A stretch of 64,000 bases of DNA from Paraspadella gotoi (Eukaryota; Chaetognatha). The DNA lies in NCBI GenBank assembly GCA_051294375.1, contig CM119267.1:429523-493522 (forward strand). Reading direction: 5' to 3'. The stretch's first letter is position 1, and each line of letters begins with the position of its first letter. The notes under the pieces were generated by a model. That model was given only the letters and a program-made list of their open reading frames with translations. It did no database searches and was not told where the DNA came from. The position numbers and the translations under genes were made by a program. Shown here piece after piece: positions 58,045 to 64,000 of the stretch.

Positions 58045-58454
58045 GCGGGGTGAACCTAGGCAATGCCCGACTACAATGGTTCGGAACATTTTTGTAAACA
58101 AAAATTTTAACACAATAATTAATACCAATAATGGATTAGTTTAATGCTGTTCCCATTAAAATTTGAATTCGGTCGGCTACCGCTACCCTTAGGAATGCTT
58201 TTTGTCCCTTCCGATGCGCCTAATGATTTTCCTTTCTACCAGAAAATGATCTGAATCATTGTCTCCATCAGATGCAATGCATACAGTACACTACACTATA
58301 CTACATTATACTACGCTATACTATACAGTATACACTTGAGTCGATCAATTTTTTAGTGACAAACATGCTATCTATTGAATAAGAACGGTTTTCATCACAT
58401 TTTGTCCAAGCTGAGAATGGATCAAAGTTATCAGACTTTTCGAAAGTTTAGCAG

Positions 58455-58545
58455 TTAATAAGATAATTACTATTACATCAATAATCACTTACTATTACAT
58501 CAATAATCAATTACTATTACATCAATAATTCGTTATCGCATCAAT
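58455..58545. repeat. ATTACATCAATAATCA microrepeat upstream of GPALPP1
   Basis: Tandem CAATTACTATTACATCAATA-type units, shared with the duplicated blocks at about 49,490-49,580 and 52,085-52,170. Confidence 0.8.
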
Positions 58546-58709
58546 TATTCGTTTTTTTTTGTTTTTTTTAATTTTTTCAGTAATTTTCTTTGATTTCTTT
58601 GATTCTGGCGAGATCACTATATTTTAAAGCTTTTTTTACTGTTTTTTACTGTCTTTATTGTCTTTGTTTTTCATAAATCCCTTATGAGTTTTTCGATTGT
58701 TTAACTTTC

Positions 58710-58720
58710 CCCACTTCAGA
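58710..58720 (+). promoter_or_regulatory. Splice-acceptor-like sequence abutting the GPALPP1 start codon
   Basis: TTTAACTTTCCCCACTTCAG followed by A and ATG. It could be the 3' end of a 5'-UTR intron or a spliced-leader addition site. The duplicated copies have weakened versions (TTACTTAAG and CAATTAAG). Confidence 0.4.
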
Positions 58721-59587
58721 ATGACGACGATCGGACCTCAGTTTCCTCGCGCTCGCGATATTGACTCTCATAGCGATGCGGACGACGATGACGACCTCAT
58801 GGGGCCTCAACTTCCGCCCGGTTTTGCTCCTTCAAATGACGAACACAAAAGTGACGAACTGAAAGAAAAACAAGAGCCTCGTATCCCTCGTCCCTCGTGT
58901 CCCGCGGCTGACGACGACGACGACGACGACGACGATCTCATCGGCCCCCTTCCGCCAACGGCGGAACAACGTCGTCGCGCGGAATCCTCCGTCGCCAACG
59001 AATTCGAATCCCGCGATCGACGAATGAAGGACAAATTGACTCGTTCCCAGGAAGAGGCTCCGCGACGCGAGGCCTGGATGACGGAACTCCCCGATCTCGT
59101 CCGGAAGAACTTCGGCCTCGCCGCCAGGGGATTCCGAAAGGACGCCGGCCCAGGCGGCGAGGGCCGGCGGGAGTGGACGGAGACGCCGGCCGAGAAGGAG
59201 CGGCGAAGAGCGGAGGCCGCGAAGCGAGGAGCGGGCGAAGAGGAGGAGGAGGAGCAGGAGGTGGAGGAGCGAAGCGAGAGGAAGAAGAAAAAGAAAAGGA
59301 AAAAGGAAAAGGAAAGAGAGGAGAAGATTAGAAAGGAAGTGGACGAATACAACTCGAAAAAACGAGGGGAAAGTCTCCTCGAACTTCATCGGAAGAAGAT
59401 GAAGAAGAAGGAAAAGAAAGAGAAGGAGAAGGCGGGCGGGAAGGCGGCGGAGAGGGTGCCCTTCAGTCGAGAGAAGGACCTCGAAGTCAACCGGTTCGAC
59501 GACGCAAAGAGAAATAGACTCATCAAACAATGTGCGAAGCTCAATTCAAGATTCTCGCACGGAGCGACCACTTCCTCGTTTTTGTAG
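58721..59587 (+). CDS. GPALPP1: GPALPP motifs-containing protein 1, intronless
   Basis: 288 residues in one exon from ATG at 58,721. Two to three GPALPP-type motifs are visible (IGPQFPRARD, LMGPQLPPGF, DLIGPLPP) separated by poly-Asp runs. The C-terminal DUF3752 region follows (REAWMTELPDLVRKNFGLAA, WTETPAEKERRR) and then a highly charged Lys/Glu helix. It ends with the family signature VPFSREKDLEVNRFDDAKRN and LIKQCAKLNSRFSHG. The role of the family is poorly known; the protein is probably nuclear. A pyrimidine tract and CAG lie one base before the ATG (CCCCACTTCAG|A), which looks like a splice acceptor. Two truncated copies of its 5' region lie at 49,721 and 52,296. Confidence 0.93.
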   Translation: MTTIGPQFPRARDIDSHSDADDDDDLMGPQLPPGFAPSNDEHKSDELKEKQEPRIPRPSCPAADDDDDDDDDLIGPLPPTAEQRRRAESSVANEFESRDRRMKDKLTRSQEEAPRREAWMTELPDLVRKNFGLAARGFRKDAGPGGEGRREWTETPAEKERRRAEAAKRGAGEEEEEEQEVEERSERKKKKKRKKEKEREEKIRKEVDEYNSKKRGESLLELHRKKMKKKEKKEKEKAGGKAAERVPFSREKDLEVNRFDDAKRNRLIKQCAKLNSRFSHGATTSSFL

Positions 59588-59833
59588 CCGCGGATACCCC
59601 TTACCCCCCCCCTGTCCTCCGCACAACCACTTTTATTATTCCTCCTCTTGTGAAAAATTTTAAAATTTAAATATTTTAATTACTTTGTTTTTTTTACCTA
59701 AAATTTGTTTTCATTCAACCTCATTTCTTTTTTTTCTTTCCAGTTTTAGCTGAGTCATCAGCTTATTATTTCTTTTAAAGCTTTATTGTAAATAGAAACT
59801 GCTTTTTTTTGTAACGTATTTCTCATGGGCTGA

Positions 59834-62758
59834 ATGGATACTAAACTTATCACCATGGAAACCCTGCCCTCTATCGACACTGTTCTCCAAGCTTTACACG
59901 CCCTTTATCACAACCCGGACGTTTCGGGTAAGGAGAAGGCATCGGTGTGGCTCGGAGAATTGCAACGCTCCGTCTATGCTTGGTCCGTTTCGGATCAACT
60001 CTTGCAACTAGACAAGGACACGGAATCCTCTTACTTCGCGGCGCAGACGATGCGCACAAAGATTCAGTTCTGCTTCAGCGAACTCCCGAGTTCCTCCTAC
60101 TTCTCCCTCCGCGATTCCCTCATCGATCACATCTCCAACGCCAACCCCGAGACGAATCAGGCCATCGTCACGCAGCTCTGCCTGGCGCTGGCCGACCTCG
60201 TCCTCCAACTGCCGAGTTGGCACGGCGCCGCCCAAGAACTCATCCAACGTTTCGGCACCAGCGAGCGGCATTTGCCCTCCTTGCTCGAAATACTCACGGT
60301 TTTGCCGGAAGAAGTCAACAGCAGATCGCTGAGGTTGGGAGCGAATCGACGGACGGAGATCACGGCGGAATTGATGCAGGCGTCGCCGGCTGTGATGGCG
60401 CTCTTATCATCTTGCGTCGAAAAGCCTGGGGCGAGCATCTCACTCCTTACTCGAGTCTACAAGTGTCTGGCGAGCTGGGTCAATTTGGGCGCCATAAACT
60501 CTCAAGAAATCGCGTCGAGCGAGCTCTTATTGAAGGCTTTCCACTCGTTGGCCGCCCCGGAAATCCCCTCTTCGCTTCACGAAGCCATCACGGATTGCTT
60601 TTGCGCGATGCTGGTTCTAATCGAGGACCTCGGAACGCACGCCGCCTTGGCTCAGTCGCTCTTTCAAGGAATATATCATTTGCCGGAAGCTTACAACCAC
60701 GCTCTTCAAAGCGAAGACCTGGATAGATGCATCAATTTGTGTCGAATATTTACGGAATTGGCGGAATCGTTGCTGGACATCATGATTAATACTCCTAATC
60801 AAGGACTCGGAGATTTGAGAACCCTGGACTTGCTCCTGCTGTGTTTGGATCACCCCCAGTTCGAAGTGGCGGAGATCACCTTTAACTTTTGGTATCGTTT
60901 GAGCGAGACTCTGTACTCTCGACACAAGGAAGACCTCTCCCTCCACTTCGTCCCCTACATTCAGCGACTGCTCTCGAATCTGTGGAAACATTGCCGCATG
61001 GAGACGGACGCCGACGGCATCCTGGACGACGCTGACGAGTTTGGCGACTTTAGGCTTCGAGTTTCTGAGGTCATAAAGGACGTTGTTTTCCTGGTGGGCG
61101 CTCTACAAGTATTTCAATCCATGTACGACCACATCGTGGCTCGACAAGGTGTAACCGGTTCTACTTGGGACGAAGCGGAGGCGGCGCTCTTCGTAATGTC
61201 CGCTGTCGCCAAGAGTCTCCATCCTCAACAAGACCAAGTCGTGCCCTCCGTTCTTCAGTCAATCCTTCAACTACCTGACAACACCCACGTCGCGGTGCTT
61301 CACACGTCGACCATTTTGATCGGGGAGTTATCGGACTGGATCGATCTTCATCCGGATCTGCTCGAGCCCGTTCTTCAATTTCTTCTCAAAAGACTCCAAC
61401 ATCAAAATCAGATGAAATTGGCGGGAGCGGCCGCCGAGGCGCTACAAAAGATATGTTCAACGTGTTCCGAGCATATGGGCAATCATTTCACCGGCTTATT
61501 GTCAATCACTCAAGCAATGGACAGTTTTCAACTTAAAAACGACGCGGCGGTCAACATTCTCAAAGGAACGGCCGTTATTCTTTCGAAAATGCCGCTCCAA
61601 CAAATAACCAACGGCTTGAGAGATCTTTGCAGCTTTCAAACGACTCCGCTGAGGGAGTTGTTGGAGGCCTCGGAACAAAGTACCAACGAAGACGGAAGCG
61701 TCAAGGTTGGATCGAAGTCCGATCCCGTCGTTTGGTTGGACAGATTGGCCGCCATATTTCGCCACGTGACGCCGTCGGTGAAACCGGGACAGACGCATCC
61801 CTGTCAAGTGGTGGTCATGGATGTCTGGCCGGTCCTCTCGCAGGCTTGCGCCAAATTTCAAGGCGACAGTCGATTGATCGAACGATGCTGTCGTTGCATA
61901 CGCTTTGCCATCCGATGCGTAGGAAAAAGCTCCGCGCCTCTTTTGCAACCCTTAGTCTCACAGATGGTGTCCATTTATCAGATGTACCAGCATTCTTGTT
62001 TTCTCTATCTCGGAAGCATTCTTGTCGACGAATACGGATCCGAAGTCGGCTGTGTCGACGGCCTCATCCAGATGCTGGAGGCCTTCCTCGGTCCCACCTT
62101 CAAGATTTTGCAAGGGACGACCGACTCTTCGAGCCCGACGCCCGGATCCTTCTATATCGGCCTCCGGGAACATCCGGACACTGTCGACGATCTCTTCCGC
62201 CTTTGCACCAGATTTCTACAGAGATGCCCGGTCCCCTTCTTGCAGAACACCTTCCTGGAGACGCTCCTCGGCGTGGCGCTCCACGCGGCCCAACTAGATC
62301 ATCGAGACGCGAACGCCTCCGTCATGAAGTTTTTGACGGAGTTGATTCGTTGCGGAAGCGCGGAGGCGGAGAAGATCGGCGAGAACGAGGCGGAGGCGTC
62401 GAAGGCGATGATCAACGGCCTCTTGATTGAGAGAGGGGAAGCGACCAACATCCTCCGATCTCTCCTTCAATCCTCGATCTATTACCTTCCCTCCTACATG
62501 TGCGTCGACGTGAGCGAAGTCATCTACGAACTTCTCAACCTGGCCAGACCTGCTGTCTGCGTCGCCTTGGAATCCGTGCTGCAGAGTCTGCCCACCTTCT
62601 CGTCGGTCGGCGTGACACCCACTTCGCCGCCGCCGGAGACCGCGACGCCGGTCGTGACTCAGGAGCAACTCTCCGAGTTTCACAAGCAAGTCGTGGAGTC
62701 GGACTCGGCTAAGAACGTGCAGTGCGCGTTGAGAGAATTTACTCGACTTTTTAGATGA
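59834..62758 (+). CDS. TNPO3: Transportin-3 (importin-beta family), intronless
   Basis: One uninterrupted 974-codon frame. It matches transportin-3 along its whole length: LQALHALYHNPDVSGKEKAS, VWLGELQRSVYAWSVSDQLL, YFAAQTMRTKIQFCFSELPS, LPSLLEILTVLPEEVNSRSL, RLGANRRTEI, CRIFTELAESLLDIMI, QGLGDLRTLDLLLLCLDHPQ and FGDFRLRVSEVIKDVVFLVG, through the C-terminal HEAT repeats. Human TNPO3 is 923 residues and its gene has many introns. By family it imports phosphorylated SR splicing factors into the nucleus with Ran. ATG at 59,834 is the most upstream; a second at 59,855 (METLPSIDTV) fits the family start equally well. GPALPP1 ends 246 bp upstream on the same strand. Confidence 0.97.
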   Translation: MDTKLITMETLPSIDTVLQALHALYHNPDVSGKEKASVWLGELQRSVYAWSVSDQLLQLDKDTESSYFAAQTMRTKIQFCFSELPSSSYFSLRDSLIDHISNANPETNQAIVTQLCLALADLVLQLPSWHGAAQELIQRFGTSERHLPSLLEILTVLPEEVNSRSLRLGANRRTEITAELMQASPAVMALLSSCVEKPGASISLLTRVYKCLASWVNLGAINSQEIASSELLLKAFHSLAAPEIPSSLHEAITDCFCAMLVLIEDLGTHAALAQSLFQGIYHLPEAYNHALQSEDLDRCINLCRIFTELAESLLDIMINTPNQGLGDLRTLDLLLLCLDHPQFEVAEITFNFWYRLSETLYSRHKEDLSLHFVPYIQRLLSNLWKHCRMETDADGILDDADEFGDFRLRVSEVIKDVVFLVGALQVFQSMYDHIVARQGVTGSTWDEAEAALFVMSAVAKSLHPQQDQVVPSVLQSILQLPDNTHVAVLHTSTILIGELSDWIDLHPDLLEPVLQFLLKRLQHQNQMKLAGAAAEALQKICSTCSEHMGNHFTGLLSITQAMDSFQLKNDAAVNILKGTAVILSKMPLQQITNGLRDLCSFQTTPLRELLEASEQSTNEDGSVKVGSKSDPVVWLDRLAAIFRHVTPSVKPGQTHPCQVVVMDVWPVLSQACAKFQGDSRLIERCCRCIRFAIRCVGKSSAPLLQPLVSQMVSIYQMYQHSCFLYLGSILVDEYGSEVGCVDGLIQMLEAFLGPTFKILQGTTDSSSPTPGSFYIGLREHPDTVDDLFRLCTRFLQRCPVPFLQNTFLETLLGVALHAAQLDHRDANASVMKFLTELIRCGSAEAEKIGENEAEASKAMINGLLIERGEATNILRSLLQSSIYYLPSYMCVDVSEVIYELLNLARPAVCVALESVLQSLPTFSSVGVTPTSPPPETATPVVTQEQLSEFHKQVVESDSAKNVQCALREFTRLFR

Positions 62759-63964
62759 TTTACGAATTTCGGCTTCCGAAAAAAAAAAACAACAAAAAAC
62801 AAAAAACAAAAAAAAACAAATTAATGAATCATCGGGCGATTGCGAAACCTTTATTATTAACCGTTGAACAGTTAAAAACACCCATCGATTTAGTTAATGT
62901 TAAATCAAGTCAAATTAAAAGAGAGAATTTGAGAGGGAGATCCACTTTAAACGCTAACAAGAAAATTCTTATTTCTTTTGTCACCTAAACTGAAGAATAA
63001 ATATTACGGATCCTTCTTGAAAACTGAAGCTCATCGTCTTTACGTAAATTTTGATAAGGAGGGAAATCTCATGTACATCTGTTTCTCTCTCTCTCTCTCC
63101 GATGTGTTTTGTGACGATATCATGGACGAAGGCATCAGCTTAGTAGTTAAAGCGAATACCAGTTTTTCTAAAATCACAAATCGGAATAATGAAATGCATT
63201 GTTTTTTTAAAGTTTGTTGCCGCTTTAGTATTAACTATTGTTACAAATGCAAAATTGTTTAAGAGATAACGTAACATACTGCAAACTAGTTGTAAATGAC
63301 CCCTAGCAGTCAAAGATAAATCGCTAAGTTCGTGTTTTTGAAATATCAATAAAAATTAGACTGTATAATGAAAAAAAAATGTATTAAATTTGTTTTAGTA
63401 AAAATAAGTTATCAAGGAAACAAATTGCATTAAAAGATAAAACATGAAAATCGTTCCCTCAGTTTTGAAAATCGACGCCGAACTGACTGAATGAAAAAAA
63501 AATAAAGCACATGAACTCTTATTTGTAATTTGAACATTTTGAAAATTACAAAGTATTGAAAGTAATGTTTAACAACTGGAGATAACAATTGATTAGAATT
63601 TGTAACAAAAATAAACTAAGCTTTTATTCGACAATCAATAAAGTATTTTTAAAGCCTTTTCCAATAGATAAAATTTCTTCGTACATCTGCGAATAATGAA
63701 ATCAGGTCCTAAATATAATTAAGTGTCGTTTTAATCCGCCAATTTTTTTTAATTCGATTTGTTATCTCCGTTGGCTTTTTTTTTTTTTTAAAGAAAAACC
63801 AAACCGAACTTTAGTTTAGATTTCGATTTCTTTTAGTTTCAATTGTTCCTCTGCGTGTTTTAGCCGTTTCTTCATTCTCATCGTTTTTTTGACATGATCA
63901 GATTTTCCTCTCCCCCCGCCCTCCCTCCGCATCCACTCGATCGATAAAACAAAACTGTCGAGAA
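62759..63964. other. Intergenic region after TNPO3
   Basis: AT-rich 1.2 kb with the TNPO3 3' UTR and presumably the promoter of the gene starting at 63,965. A 94-residue frame near 62,978-63,262 has no family resemblance and weak codon bias. Confidence 0.45.
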
Positions 63965-64000
63965 ATGAGCATCCGCGAACTCGGACCCGTCAAGGGCCTC
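63965..64000 (+). CDS. Start of a further gene, cut by the window edge
   Basis: ATG at 63,965 opens a GC-rich frame MSIRELGPVKGL in the style of the other genes here, after a pyrimidine-rich and then AT-rich leader. Twelve codons are too few to identify it. Confidence 0.5.
   Translation, partial: MSIRELGPVKGL

Noticed and set aside
60008-62430. Several long frames overlapping TNPO3 in other frames or on the other strand
   Set aside because: They are shadows of a GC-rich coding sequence. Only the 974-codon frame shows family conservation.

Overview
This looks like a draft assembly of an invertebrate metazoan nuclear genome. Coding exons are GC-rich and favour C/G-ending codons, while introns and intergenic DNA are AT-rich. 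Introns are mostly short and GT-AG. The genes are animal-type (N-WASP, SNX27, VPS39, LanC-like, SLC22 transporter, 7TM receptor, TNPO3). Long (GA)n/(CT)n tracts and minisatellites are everywhere, and three N-gaps are present. I cannot name the phylum from this window.

Layout. 1-3,242: simple repeats and a 45-bp minisatellite, no convincing gene. 3,243-10,460 (-): seven-exon SLC22 organic-ion transporter with an apparent one-base deletion in exon 3 and an exon-derived tandem array in intron 5. 10,461-15,263: microsatellites, a probable LTR/tRNA-Lys primer fossil and a TTAAGGATTAGG-type minisatellite. 15,264-19,250 (+): six-exon 7TM receptor. 21,783-23,489 (-): small three-exon protein with a C-terminal membrane anchor ending PPPV, a candidate KASH protein. 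24,929-29,553 (-): twelve-exon SNX27. 30,329-32,384 (-): compact run of RNase H1, a 71-aa protein with a CaaX box, and GTF2H5/TTDA. 35,110-38,209 (+): ten-exon N-WASP. 38,993-44,111 (+): sixteen-exon VPS39. 44,360-45,662 (+): GLOD4. 46,087-47,465 (+): LanC-like protein.

47,570-52,330 is a decayed segmental duplication. It holds two broken coronin copies, a copied LanC-like tail and two copies of the 5' region of GPALPP1; the intact GPALPP1 lies at 58,721-59,587. Between them are a four-TM MS4A-like gene (53,343-53,998) and a pair of long inverted repeats (54,218-58,044), one arm of which carries a clean solo LTR with a 5-bp target-site duplication. Intronless TNPO3 (59,834-62,758) follows, and a new coding start lies at the right edge.

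The genes do not form one pathway. SNX27, VPS39 and N-WASP all act in endosomal or actin-linked trafficking, but their proximity is probably chance. Several same-strand neighbours are separated by only 150-430 bp, with putative polyadenylation signals or splice acceptors just upstream of the next start codon. That would be compatible with trans-splicing or operons, but is not proof. All protein identities come from recognising family sequence; exon borders were joined by hand using reading phase and GT-AG sites.
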